NCBI GenBank assembly: GCA_018398585.1
Contig: JAGTTD010000007.1
Location: forward strand, 12,702,320-12,766,319
Direction of reading: 5' to 3'
DNA from: Simmondsia chinensis
Taxonomy: Eukaryota; Streptophyta; Magnoliopsida; Caryophyllales; Simmondsiaceae
Length of the DNA stretch: 64,000 nt
Shown here: positions 45,926-57,643 of the stretch, piece after piece
Numbering within the stretch: the first letter of the stretch is position 1
Layout of the letters: each line of letters begins with the position of its first letter
The notes under the pieces: generated by a model
Seen by the model: the letters and a program-made list of their open reading frames with translations, nothing else
Database searches by the model: none
Told to the model about the DNA's origin: nothing
Translations under genes and position numbers: made by a program

Positions 45926-46278
45926 CGAGATTCAAAAGAAAGGATGTTGGGTTTATCATGGGTCATTTGTTTTAAAAGGGAGTTTAGACGTCTAACGTCA
46001 AAATTCCTATTTACCCTTATAGTGGGAGTCATTAGATGGTGAAGAATGAAGCAATCTCGTATTTCTTACTTCACTATGGAAGTCGAATACTTGATAGCTA
46101 GGAAGTTGTTAATTAGACTAGTTGATTCAAAGGGTTCCTAGTAGATGAAAGCTTGCAAGCAAAAGAATGAGACAGTGGCAAATCAGTATTAGTTAAAGCT
46201 TGTAGTCAAAGTATTGACTAACCCCTAGGGGGTAGTTATGCAATGCAGACTATTTGGGTTTAAAGACAAACGGGAGAT
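45926..46278 (+). other. 3' end remnant of a second copia element
   Basis: Non-coding stretch ending in aaacgggagat, a copia-type polypurine tract directly before an LTR start at 46279. Any RNase H coding further left is not recognisable. Confidence 0.4.
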
Positions 46279-48100
46279 TGTTGGAATAGGTGTCCTAGAA
46301 AAACTCAATTAATTAGTTTTAATTATTAAATAAATTTTTATTTTATTTATTTATTTTCTAATTATGTTTCTCGAGTTAAACATGCATGATTGTTTTTCTA
46401 AAACATTCCATGAGATGGATGTTGTCCAAGATGACGTGTCAGGTTTAGTTTAAGTGGTTAATGAGATTGAACCACAGAAAGACTTAGATCAAACTAGTGA
46501 CATGTTGTTAAAGTATGTTCGTAGTCAGTGATAAGTTTGGATAACTTGTCTAATAAGAATGTAATATGATACTTTTGATTACTTATCTTGGTCTTGTAGA
46601 TAGAGATCCAAGTGTATTATGTTAATGTTTTCAATAAGATTGGAATACTGAGTAGGACCACTTGAATTAGTTATTTCTTTAACTGCTAGAAATAATTAAT
46701 TCTGTAAGATGATAACTTTAGGTCCAAGAAATAGTTCGGATTTGCTCATCAAATGTTAATTGCTTTGATGCCTAAAGTGATGAGGTTAAAATTGAATAAC
46801 TAGGTTCTTATATTGCTAGACAATTGCATGAAGTATGATGGGAACGAATATTTTACTAGGAATCTACAATGAAAGATATCTCCTTAGTTTATTCGCAAAT
46901 ATATGAATATATTCTAGAATCTTTGGCCAAAGTATTCCACATGTTTGACATTTGAAATTAATACGAAAATTGTTTCTGTACTATGAATTGTTCAAAAAAG
47001 GCGAGTCGAAAGCTACAACAAATATATATGAGAAAAATAAAGATAGAAGTTAAAGTTATTTTTGCTCATGAATATCTAATAGAGGGGCTAATAGTCGCAA
47101 TAAAATTATTTGGTAGATACATAAGTGAATATATTTAATTCTAGAGTGCAATAATATTTAGTAGAATTAAATTTTATTAAATGGTAATTAATTGTTATCA
47201 TAAGATAATAATCAAATTTGACGCATTTGGAGCTAGAAGTAAATTGTCCCTGATGTCCCTCTACAAGCCTCACTTTAAGTACTGTTTGTAAATATTTAAA
47301 AAATTAATTCATGGAATGAATTATTTATTTATAAGATATATAAATTTTTATGCTAAACAAATATTCATGAGATGAACATTTAATACGATAAATTGTATCG
47401 TGTTATAAATTTAAAAAAAAAACAGAGAGAGAGAGTGAGAAAACCAAATAGGCAATATCGGACGTGCCCAAAATTAAAAAAGGAAACAAGGGACGCTGAC
47501 ATCATCATCCCTGTGTATTCAGCCCGTGTACAACATAGAAAAGTGGCTGACTCAAGCTGATGTCAGTGCCCTTTTGAGCTCTATTTAAATAAGTATTTTG
47601 TTGTGTATGATTTTTATGTTTTAGGTTTTTAGATTTTAGAACATAATTTTCTCCCACAACAAAAAAAATCCTAAAAATGTTATAGATCTTTTTCAAATTA
47701 ATGTTTAGCATACTTTTTCTGAGAAATTATTTTTCGCAAAGATTAAAAGAAAAATTTTGTTCCGAAAATTTTTCTAAAGTAAATAATTTGAGAGCCCACA
47801 CTCTATGCTAATATAGGTCGTTGTGAAGAAGATTTTGAGGTATCAAGAAGCTTTCTTTTTCTAATTTCAGATCTTCAAATTGGAGTTTGATTCGCGCTTC
47901 AGGTATGTCTAAAATAAGTATTTAATATTTAATTTATTTTTATTTATTTCCTTTATTCTACATACTATGTTTATAATTATTTTATTCAGTGTTTTTCAAT
48001 TGTTATATTATGAGCTTATTAGAGTAAGATTTAGATGTAATTAAATAGATTAATTAGATCAGGACATTAGATTTAAAACTAAAAATTTTAAATTATTTTT
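46279..48100 (+). repeat. Copia LTR fragment related to the 21302 element
   Basis: Starts TGTTGGAATAGGTGTCCTAG after a polypurine tract. Landmarks shared with the other copia LTR on its sense strand: gagatggatgt, gattgaaccacag / gactaagccacag, ttggccaaagtattcca, and gtccctctacaagcctcac / gtccctacgcaagcctc. CCAT-GAG-ATGG and TTCAT-GAG-ATGAA palindromes also recur. The 3' boundary is not clear and no partner LTR is in the window. Confidence 0.6.
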
Positions 48101-48261
48101 TCCTCTGCATCTGCTCTAGTTATTTAGGGAAAATTTTTGAAATACAATTCAATCTCTCTTCCCTTCTCTCTCCCCATCACTCTCTTCTTTAATTCTACTT
48201 CTCTCTAACTCTCTCTTCTCGTTCTCTCCCTCTTTTTCTCAATTCAATTCAAGAAACATTA
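48101..48261. other. Pyrimidine-rich stretch
   Basis: Long run of CT-rich sequence (ctctctcccca..., tctctctaactctctc...). It could be the R/U5 of an LTR on the + strand. No gene. Confidence 0.35.
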
Positions 48262-48348
48262 GTTTATGACCTAGAACTACATTGAGTAATAACATATAAC
48301 TTACATTGTAACTTAAAACAAGCATACCTTGTAATCCATGAAGAATTA
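48262..48348. repeat. Left fragment of the ~190-bp tandem array, cut by chromovirus C
   Basis: Ends aacttaaaacaagcat...tccatgaagaatta, the same phrase that ends each unit of 53933-54960. The last five bases AATTA are the target duplication of chromovirus C. Confidence 0.75.
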
Positions 48349-48689
48349 TGTTACGTTTTCCTTTGATATTTTGATGTAATAAAACACTTAAGTCTTAGAC
48401 GGGTTTGAATTAAGCAATTTAGGGGCCAAAGTTAGTTAGGCTTGGCTTCTGGTAGTGTTTTTGGCGGGAGTCTAGTTTAAGCAAGGGTTTTTGATGACTT
48501 GTTTCAATTTACCTTTAAATAGAGTGATCTTATGTAATTTTGAGGTATTCAATGAAATTTACCTATCTCCTTGAGATAAACTTCTTTTCTCATCTTAATC
48601 TCTCTATTTCCTCATCTACTTTTAATTCTTCCTCATCCCTTACTCTTTTCCCCTTAAGTTAAGATCAAGATTCAATCTAGATCTTAACA
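48349..48689 (+). repeat. 5' LTR of chromovirus C
   Basis: TGTTACG to CTTAACA. A TATA-like TTTAAATAG lies at 48514-48522. Confidence 0.95.
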
Positions 48690-48691
48690 AT

Positions 48692-48704
48692 TGGTATCAG
48701 AGCC
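48692..48704 (+). other. tRNA-Met primer-binding site of chromovirus C
   Basis: TGGTATCAGAGCC, two bases after the 5' LTR. Confidence 0.92.
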
Positions 48705-48736
48705 TCGTGGCTTCCCAAATTCAGTAGCAATAAGCA

Positions 48737-51700
48737 ATGTCAGCCGAAACAGCAGTGGCCGGTGGTGTAACCACCAGATCAGCTGCTGCTAGAGCAGCTT
48801 CTAGACCCCCGGTGTCTGAAGCAATTGGTGGCCATGATCCTGCAGGTCAGGAGGTGGTTACAAAGAATGTTTTGGAGAATCAATTTAAGGCTTGGAGTGA
48901 ATACATGATCGATCGACTCAAGGTGTCGCAAGTGGAATCAATTCAGATGTTTCAGCAGCAATGGGAGGAGAAATTGGAGCAACGATCTCAACAGGTAGAA
49001 TTGAAATTCTCTAATCAGCTCACACGACAGACATAAGAGCTAGAAGAGAAGATTGCAATGAGGTTTGATCGTGAATTACAGCAGTTGGATGTGAAATTAA
49101 CTGAAATGCGGGAGCAGTTCAGGAGGCCTAATCCTCCATTGGTTCCGGATCCTTTGATACCAGCTAGTATGCTTCAGGCTGGTACTTCTGTGAGAGCTGA
49201 GACATTAATTCTTGATGAGGGAGTTCCGGTTGGGTCTCAGGAGGCAGTTATTCCTGAAAGACCTGAGCGCAATGAGCAAGATCGATCTCGACATTCAAAC
49301 TGGACTGAAGTTGCAGAGGGTCGAACAGCAGGAATGGATCCTACTTTCAGAAATCAAGGGGTCAGTGCTGGTCAGCTGGACAGACCTCCTGATTCTTGGC
49401 AACATCAACGATCTGGCAGCAAGGAGGAATCATCTAATAGTCGAAGCAACAATCACAGACAGCCGAGAGTACAGATCGATGCATTTGATGGTAAGCAACC
49501 TCATTCATGGCTGAGAAGGTGTGAGCGTTATTTCCTTTTTTATCAAATTGATGAATCAGAAAAAGTGCAAATTGCGGCTGTGTATTTGCTTGGTGATCAT
49601 GAAGTGTGGTTTTATAGCTTGATTAGAAGTAGACCTTCCATTACTTGGTATGAATTTGCCAAGGCCTTATGTGTTCGATATAGTGATGAGGATGATAGTG
49701 ATATTGTGGATAAATTTAACAAAGTGAAGCAAGATTCAATTGTCAAGGAGTACATGACTAGGTTTGAGAATCTTCGAGCTAGCATTGTGACTGAAATAGA
49801 AGCATCTGAATCCTACTATGTGTCAGCTTTCATAAGTGGATTGAAGCCCAAGTAAAAGAACTTAGTTAAGGCTGTTGATCCAATTGATTTGTCCACAACT
49901 TTTTCTAAAGCAAAACTCTATGAGACCACGGTCATAACAGCAGGTGAGACTTCTAGATCTCATGGAAGTACCTCTAGATTTCAACAAAATTCGAGCAGAA
50001 ACAGATCCAACAGGGGAGAGGACAAACCGCAGCAGAAGTTGTGCTTTAGTTGTAATCAGCCTTATCAGTTTGGTCACAGGTGCAATCCCAAGTTCCTCAT
50101 GGCTGTGGAAGGTACTAATGCTGATGAACACCTTGATGAAGTGGAAATTGTGGATGAGGATACTGAGTCTGATCAGGAAAGTGTGCAAAGTCTAGATGAT
50201 GCTGCGATTGAGATTTCTGTTAAGGCTCTCACTGGCAATGGGGCTCATAGTACAATCCGGATTAGAGGAACAGCTGGTAAGAGATCCATTATCATTCTCA
50301 TTGATAGTGGGAGTACTCATAGTTTCATAGATCCCAAGGTGGTCAAGAAAGTGGGGCATGAGGTGATCAAAACTCACCCGCTTGCAGTTACAGTTGCTGA
50401 TGGGAAGATAGTGACCACCCAGAACAAATGCCAAGGATTCTTTTGGCTGATGCAAGACCGTAAGTTCAGCTACAACTTTAGAATCCTTCCTTTGGGAGGG
50501 TATGACATGGTGCTTGGGGTGGATTGGATGAGATCCTATAGCCTGGTATTGTTTGATTATGCAAACCTCTCAGTATCATTTGATGTTCAAGGATCCAAAG
50601 TTACACTGCAAGGGATTGCTGAACCAGCTCATTTGCAAGTCATTAAAGGCAGTAAGCTTAAGAAGGGTCTTCAAGGGTGTGCTTATCAATGGGTTGGCCA
50701 ATTGTTTGCCATTGCATCAGTAGAACTAACTGCCATCACAGAACCTGAAGTGCAGAACCTGGTAGCTGAATTTGAAGATGTTTTCCAAGTGCCTAAGTCA
50801 TTGCCTCCTAAAAGGAGTTTCGATCATGAGATTCCTCTCAAGGAGGGGGCAGAACCTGTGAAGATCAGACCCCATAGACATCCTCATGCTCACAGAACTG
50901 AAATAGAGAAACAAGTAGATGAATTGCTTAAGACTAACTTCATACAAGTTAGTCATAGTCCATTTGCTTCCCCGGTCATACTTGTGAAGAAGAAAGATGG
51001 TACAGCACGCATGTGTATTGATTATAGGCAACTTAACTCTATGACTGTGAAGGACAAGTTCCCTATACCAGTTATAGATGACTTGTTGGATGAATTGTAT
51101 GGGGCTCAAGTCTTCTCCAAGCTGGACCTTCGACAAGGTTACCATCAGATCAGAGTTAGTGAGCCTGATGTGTATAAGACTGCCTTCCGGACGCATCATG
51201 GACATTTTGAGTTTGTGGTTATGCCATTTGGCTTGACCAACGCACCTGCTACATTCCAAGCTCTCATTAATGATACTTTCAAACAATTTCTTAGGAAATT
51301 TGTATTGGTCTTCTTCGATGACATCCTCATTTACAGTGCAACCTTTGAGGAACATTTGAAACATTTGAGAGAGGTATTTTTGCTCATGCGTAAGCATAAA
51401 TTGTTTGCTAAGCTATCCAAGTGTTCATTTTCCCAAACAAATCTAGAATACCTCGGCCATGTGATCTCTGCTGATGGAGTTGCCACCGATCCTTCAAAGG
51501 TCCAAGCTATGAAAGAGTGGGCTGTTCCAGTCTCATTCAAGCAATTAAGGGGGTTTTTGGGGTTAACTGGCTACTACCGCAAGTTCATAGCTAGATATGG
51601 TGCCGTAGCTAAGCCCCTAACAGATTTGCTTAAAAAGGACTCCTTCAAATGGTCGGAAGATGCTCAAAGATCCTTTGATGTCCTCAAATCTGCGATGTGC

Positions 51701-53564
51701 CAAGCACCAGTTCTAGCTATGCCAGATTTCTCTTCAAGTTTCATTTTGGAGACAGATGCTAGTGGAAGTGGGATTGGAGCAGTTCTTTCGCAAGGAGGGA
51801 GGCCCATAGCTTTCGTTAGTCAAGCTTTGAGTGCAAAACATCAAACTCTTTCCACATATGAAAAAGAGTACCTTGCCATATTGCTTGGGGTTGAAAAGTG
51901 GAGACATTATTTAGATGGGCACCACTTCATCATTAAGACTGATCACCAAAGTCTTAAGCACTTGTTGGAGCAAAAGATTGTTACAAGGATACAGAGGAAA
52001 GGGTTGTTGAAGATGTTGGGGCTGAACTATGATATAGAGTACAGAAAAGGCAAGGAGAACTGGGCTGCGGATGCACTGTCACGCAAGTTTGAGGGCCATG
52101 AGCAGGGTTCCCTTGGTGCTATTTCCTTGATTTCTCCTGCTTGGATGGAAGAATTACATCAGTTCTATGAGAATGATTCCTTTGCTCAGGAATGTATAGC
52201 TGCTGCTAGCATGGGTAGAGCCGACAATCTGGTTGCTGGAACATCTGTTACCCGAGGAATTATCAGAATTCAGGGGAAATTGTATATTGGTAGCTCCACT
52301 GATCTCAGGCACCATATCATCAATTTGGCTCACGATTCTTGATGGGATGGTCACTCTGGCATAGAGGGGACTTATCAGAGGTTGAAGCTTCATTTTAGCT
52401 GGCCGGGAATGAAGAAAGAAGTGACTAATCTGGTGCAAGGCTATGAGGTTTGTCAACAAACCAAGCTTGGTGATCATAGATACCAAGGATTACTCCAATC
52501 CCTTCCTGTTCCTGAGGGCATATGGCAGCACATAAGTATGGATTTTATTGAAGGATTACCTAAGTCAGAAGGAAAGGAGGTGATTTGGGTTGTGGTGGAT
52601 CGGTTCACCAAATCTGGGCACTTCATTGCTTTGGCTCGGCCTATCACTGCAGAGAAATTAGCTCGTGTATTCTTGGACAACATTTACAAGCTTCATGGTT
52701 TGCCTTAGTCCATCATCTCTGATAGGGATAAACTCTTCTCGCTTTTGGAAGGAATTGTTTGGGCTTTTGGGCACTACCTTGGCTATGAGTTCTTCATACC
52801 ACCCTCAAACCGATGGACAAACTGAGAGGGTCAATCAATGCGAACAATACCTCAGGAGCATGGTATTTAATCATCCCAAGGTGTGGGGTAGATGGCTTTC
52901 ATTGGCTGAGTATTGGTATAATACTCATTTTCACACTTCCTTGGGCATTTCACCATTCAAGGCATTGTATGGGTATGATCCTCCTTCTCCTTTTGGTTTA
53001 CAAGGGGTTGGGTCTAATTGGAGTGCAGCAGCTGATATGTTGCAGCAAAGGGGTCATGTCTTACATCAATTGAAGCTCAATCTCACTGAATCACAGTCCC
53101 GGATGAAGTGGTATGCTGATAAGAAGAGAATTGATCGAAACTTTGAGGTAGGAGACATGGTATATCTGAAATTGCAGCCCTATAGACAATCCACAGCAGC
53201 AGTAAGGAAAAATGTCAAGCTATGTGCCAGATTTTTTGGTCTTTACAAGGTGTTGGAAAGAATTGGCAAGGTTGCTTACAAATTGGAACTGCCAACCGAT
53301 TCTTACATGCACCCAGTTTTTCATGTTTCCCTTCTGAAAAGATAGGTCCAGACTGGTCACAAATCTTCATTAACACCTCCAGATGTAGGCACCAATGGAC
53401 TTATGAAGTTACAACCTGCTGCAATAGTCAAAGATGGATCAATAGCAGCAACTAGTAGCAGAATTCAGCAGCTGCGAGTTACTTGGAGCAACTTAGATGA
53501 AGCATTCTCTACTTGGGAAGAACAGAAGTTTTTGTTGAGTCAATTTCCTTCTTTTCATTCTTGA
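48737..53564 (+). pseudogene. gag-pol polyprotein of chromovirus C (few lesions)
   Basis: Starts MSAETAVAGGVTTRSAAARA at 48737. Gag has coiled, Gln-rich sequence, then capsid HSWLRRCERYF and EYMTRFENLRA. 49889-52342 is a single 817-residue frame: CCHC knuckle CFSCNQPYQFGHRC, protease [41 protein letters not shown] and FFDDILIY, RNase H ETDASGSGIGAVL and TDHQSLKHLL, integrase start. Integrase continues with CEVCQQTK, MDFIEGLPKSEGKEVIWVVV and TDGQTERVNQ, then GDMVYLKLQPYRQ and a chromodomain-like tail (VTWSNLDEAFSTWEEQKFL). Stops at 49034, 49853, 52340, 52706 and 53343; a small deletion shifts frame near 52735. All else is one frame. Confidence 0.95.
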
Positions 53565-53576
53565 GGACAAGAATGT

Positions 53577-53591
53577 TGTAGGGGGAGGGGA
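53577..53591 (+). other. Polypurine tract of chromovirus C
   Basis: GTAGGGGGAGGGGAT directly before the 3' LTR. Confidence 0.88.
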
Positions 53592-53932
53592 TTGTTATGT
53601 TTTCCTTTGATATTTTGATGTAATAAAATACTTAAGTCATAGCTGGGTTTGAATTAAGCAATTTAGGCGCCAAAGTTAGTTACGCTTGGCTTCCGGTAGT
53701 GTTTTTGGCGAGAGTCTAGTTTAAGCAAGGTTTTTGATGGCTTGTTTCAATTTACCTTTAAATAGAGTGATCTTATGTAATTTTGATGTATTCAATGAAA
53801 TTTACCTCTCTCCTTGAGATAAACTTCTTTTCTCATCTTAATCTCTCTATTTCCTCATCTACTTTTAATTCTTCCTCATCCCTTACTCTTTTCCCCTTAA
53901 GTTAAGATCAAGATTCAATCTAGATCTTAACA
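53592..53932 (+). repeat. 3' LTR of chromovirus C
   Basis: 341 bp; partner of 48349-48689. Confidence 0.95.
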
Positions 53933-54960
53933 AATTATGGATTAAGTTACATATCAAAACGAAGCTCTTGAGGAGCTCTATGTAACTATGATGAGTATTT
54001 AAGTTTTTGATCAAATAAAATATGAAAAAAAGGTGAAATTACAAGCGAAGTGGCAATATAAGTTACCATATAATTTAAAACAAGCATGACTTTTAATCTA
54101 TGAAGAATTATGGATCAAGTTATATATCAAAACGAAGCTCTTGAAGAGTTCTATGTAACTATGATGCGTTTTTAAGTTTTTGATCAAAGAAAATATGAAA
54201 AAGAGGTGAAAAGATGAAATGGGCAAATTCCAAGCAAAGTGGTAGTATAACTTACCTTGTAATTTAAAATAATTGTAATTTTTAATCAATGAAGAGTTAT
54301 GGATTAAGTTATATATCCAACGAAGCTTTTTGAAGAGTTCTATGTAAACATGATGAGTTTTTAAGTTTTTGATCAAAGAAACTATGAAAAAGAATTGAAA
54401 AGATGAAGTGGGCGAATATGAGTGAAGTGATAATATAACTTACCTTGTAACTTAAAACCAGCATAACCTTAAATTTGTGAAGAGTTAAACAAGCATAACT
54501 TTTAATCCGTGAAGAGTTACAATTTGAGATATATATCAGAACGAAGCTCTTGAGGATTTTTATTAACTATGATGAGTTTTTAAGTTTTTGATCAAAGAAA
54601 ATGTGAAAAAGAAGTGAACAGATGAAGTGGGAGAATTCCGAGCGAAGTGGTAATATAACTTACCTTGAAACTTAAAACCAGCATAACCTTAAATCCGTGA
54701 CGAGTTATGGATTAAGTTATATATCAAAACGAAGCTCTTGAAGAGTTCTACATAACCATGATGAATTTTTAAGTATGTGATGAAAGAAAATATGAAAAAG
54801 ACGTGAAAAATAAAGTGGGCAAATTCCAAGCAAAGTGGCTATATAACTTATCTTGTAACTTAAAGCAAGCATAACTTTCAATTCGAAAAGAGTTATCGAT
54901 TGACTTATATATTAAAATGAAGTTCTTGAAGAGTTCTATAAAACTATGGTGAAAAATATA
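53933..54960. repeat. Tandem array of about 190-bp units
   Basis: About six diverged units, with the phrase (g)a(a)gagttatggattaagtt at about 53933, 54105, 54294, 54483/54513, 54703 and 54890. Each unit contains atatatcaaaacgaagctcttgaa, taactatgatgagttttta, agtttttgatcaaagaaaat and aacttaccttgtaacttaaa. One unit has a short extra duplication at 54455-54520. Non-coding; frames such as 54098-54376 come from the repeat. Confidence 0.88.
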
Positions 54961-55250
54961 TAATAATACTTGATTTACTCAAGCATACCTCTTTGTGCAT
55001 ATGAATATGCTTAAAAGTGCTCAAAGGAGATAAAATACTTAACTTGCCTAAGCAAATCTCTTTTCATTAAAGAGTTCTGAGGAGCTTCTTTAATGAACTT
55101 TGCCTGAGTAGGCTCATTCTTATCAGAAAAAATGCAAAACTTACCAAAACAAAATGTTGAACATTAGCTCACCTGACATTAAAAATGTTGGAATATTACA
55201 AGAAACATAAAGTCAGGCGTGAGCTTATGATCCTTCTCATAGATGGCGCC
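54961..55250 (-). other. Leader of the second Tat-like element
   Basis: AT-rich sequence between the tandem array and the primer-site-like TTTTGGCGCCATCTATGAG on the - strand (about 55230-55253). No frame. Confidence 0.4.
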
Positions 55251-55835
55251 AAAATATTTGTGACGAATTTGGTCAGTGTGCTTATTCATCATATTTGAGT
55301 TAGGTTTGATGTGGGGTTCATAAGGATGAGCTGAACTTAAGCTTTAGCTATACGCCCGACTTGATATTTCCTTAAGATGAATTGAAGGCTTGAACAATTA
55401 TTGCTTCGAAGAGGTGATTGTGGAAGAAGAAAGTGTAAGGTAAGGAAGTCTTCCCCCCTTTTCCTTTTTTCCCTCTCTCTTCCTCCTCTTTTTATGGAAG
55501 ATAAGGGGAGTGGATGAGTATGACTTGAGATAAGCATGTTTGACTCTATTTTTTAGTTACTTGGGTAGAATTAGGCATTATGTAGGTATTTTCATAAGTG
55601 GGTGTTTTATGTGATGCTTTACATAAATAGGCGTTTTATTGAAAGTATTATACAAATGGTAATTGTATACAAGTGGGCGAATTGCAAGTGAGCGAATTGT
55701 AAGTGCCGAATTGTAAAAGTGGGCTTTTTATAAATTTTGGAGATATAGTTACAAACAATTGTTATCCAAATAATTGCCTGTATAATTTACTTGCCCATCT
55801 ACAATAGCAAGCTGCTCAATTATAAGTTACCAACA
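55251..55835 (-). repeat. Tat-like LTR copy 2 (second family), - orientation, with primer site
   Basis: On the - strand starts TGTTGGTAACTTATAATTG at 55835. It has a TATA-like cataaaaagagg and runs to cgtcacaaatattttggcgcc. The TTTTGGCGCC after the LTR is the usual Tat/Athila-type primer site. Inverted relative to 45465-45925. Confidence 0.7.
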
Positions 55836-55969
55836 CCCCCTTTCGCCAGATTTCTCTTTTTTTGCTTGCTAGAGGCCTTCGCTGATCTCATCTCGCTATT
55901 TCTGGATGACATTTCCTTTAGGAAATCTTGCAGCTCCTGCTTAGCTTGCTCTTTCACATTGCGCTTTGA
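55836..55969. other. Unassigned sequence between two elements
   Basis: Short stretch left of the Athila element; nothing recognised. It ends TTTGA, where an Athila target duplication would be. Confidence 0.3.
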
Positions 55970-57465
55970 TGTGCCTTATATTTACATATTTTATTTATTA
56001 TTACTGCAAAATATTCGGCTTTTATACATGCGTTTTTGTTGTAATCTAGGTACATTTCGGTTTAGAGTGCGACGGAGCAAACAAAAGTTGAAAAGTGGCA
56101 GAATCAAGTATAATCGAAGCATATTTGAAGACTAATTTGAGGAACCCGACCACGTGCGCAAAAGAAGAGCCAATCAGGTTGTAATTCGGTAACTCAAATA
56201 GATCTTATGGATAGTTAGTATATATTTCATAAATTATATATTATATTATATTATATTTATATAATATACTATATTTATATAATATGTTATAAATATATTA
56301 TCTATAAAATATATATGAAGGGATATAAGGGAAAAAGAGGGGACGCCGCACCCCTCACGCAGTGCCTGATTTAAATATCAAAAAACCTAATTATTTTAGG
56401 GATCTTTTACCACGCCTCCTCTTCTCCTCTCCTTCTCGAAGCCGCTACGAGATCCAAGGGGTTCTCAAATGCCGAAGCGCAGGTGGTTGGAGTGCTAGAA
56501 GGATCAAAATATGGATCAACGGCAATGTCAATTGAGGGAGTCTTCAAGTCCTTAGTTTTTATTCATTGTTTTTATCTTTGTTAGATTTGAATGATGTGTA
56601 AAACTCCTATGGAGGAGTAGACTTGTAGTTTAGAGACAAAGGGCGGGTAGCCGCCGATATCCCGGATTTATATTATGCTTTTGGCAATGGATTTGTGTTA
56701 TGTTATACATGCACCCCGTGGGGAATTTATGATTGTGTTTGGTGTATCTTGTCTGTGCTTGTAGCCATGTTGAGATCTCCAAATTATTAGCATTAATTTA
56801 CGAGCTTGTAGCTTAAACCATAACATAATTAGTTTTCACGTGTGGTTAGAGTTGAGGTTGTACCCAACCTAAACACAATCCTTTATACAAATTAATATTA
56901 AATTAGGAGTGACAAAGGAATTTGTTAGTGCTATTGAGATAATCCATGCTGCACCTAGGGTGATATGGATGGGTTATGGCCTTAGACTAGTTCATCACCC
57001 TAAACCCTAACTTAAGTATTAATAAAGGTTTAATATTGAATTAAAAGCAAGAAAGGAATTAAGCAGTGCTAATGAGATAACCTATGCTACACGTAAAGTG
57101 ATATGACAGATTATGCCTTTAGACTAATTCATTACCCTAAACCCTAATTTCAATATTAACCCAAGCTTAGTGCTTATAGCCTAAGCCACTTAAATTATGG
57201 TCATAATGATGGGAAACGAGTAAAGCTACCCTGAATTCATTCCCTCAACTAACCTTAATTGAATTGGCAACTTTAGTTTATATTTAGTTTTATTAATTTA
57301 GTTAACAAATTCAGATCAACAAAACCCCAATTTCAACCGCTCCTTAATCTCTAAATTTGACTAACTCTGATTCCCTGTGGATACGACACATATACCCAAT
57401 TTAGCTATGACGATCTCGTATGTTTGCAAGTAGACGGTTTTAAAACACTCTTTTAAAACACATCA
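55970..57465 (+). repeat. 5' LTR of the Athila element
   Basis: Matches 61599-63016 along its length, including ccacgtgcgcaaaagaaga, the TATA-rich block at 56225-56310, ccccaaattattagcatt-like sequence, and gacggttttaaaaca at the end. Short open frames inside are not genes. Confidence 0.88.
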
Positions 57466-57467
57466 AG

Positions 57468-57486
57468 TTTTTGGCGCAGTTGTTGG
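57468..57486 (+). other. Primer-binding region of the Athila element
   Basis: TTTTTGGCGCAGTTGTTGG follows the LTR; one base off the usual TGGCGCC. Confidence 0.65.
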
Positions 57487-57643
57487 GGAATCGGTAGGCT
57501 AAGTTGATTCAAAAATTAACGAGTTATTTTCTACTTGTATTTTTATTTTCTTTGTTTTAAAAAAAAAACTACTTAATTTTCTTTAGTTTATTTTCGTTTT
57601 TAGTTTATTTTTATTTATTTATTTTAATTTAATTTTTTTTTCA

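Larger units (their letters stand above)
48349..53932 (+). mobile_element. Chromovirus C: Ty3/gypsy (Reina-like), the best-preserved element
   Basis: 5584 bp, + strand, 341-bp LTRs (48349-48689, 53592-53932) with about 11 substitutions and one indel by eye. Target duplication AATTA at 48344-48348 and 53933-53937. Primer site 48692-48704, polypurine tract 53577-53591. One long gag-pol frame. It is related to chromoviruses A and B in plan and protein motifs but belongs to a different family. Confidence 0.96.

Noticed and set aside
45465..55835. A Mutator-like transposon with ~500-bp terminal inverted repeats
   Set aside because: Both arms look like LTRs (TG start, TATA-like boxes, primer-site-like TGGCG at the inner edge) and no 9-bp duplication is visible outside them.
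55791..56135. 114-codon open frame
   Set aside because: It spans unrelated flank and the start of the Athila LTR, so it is a chance frame.
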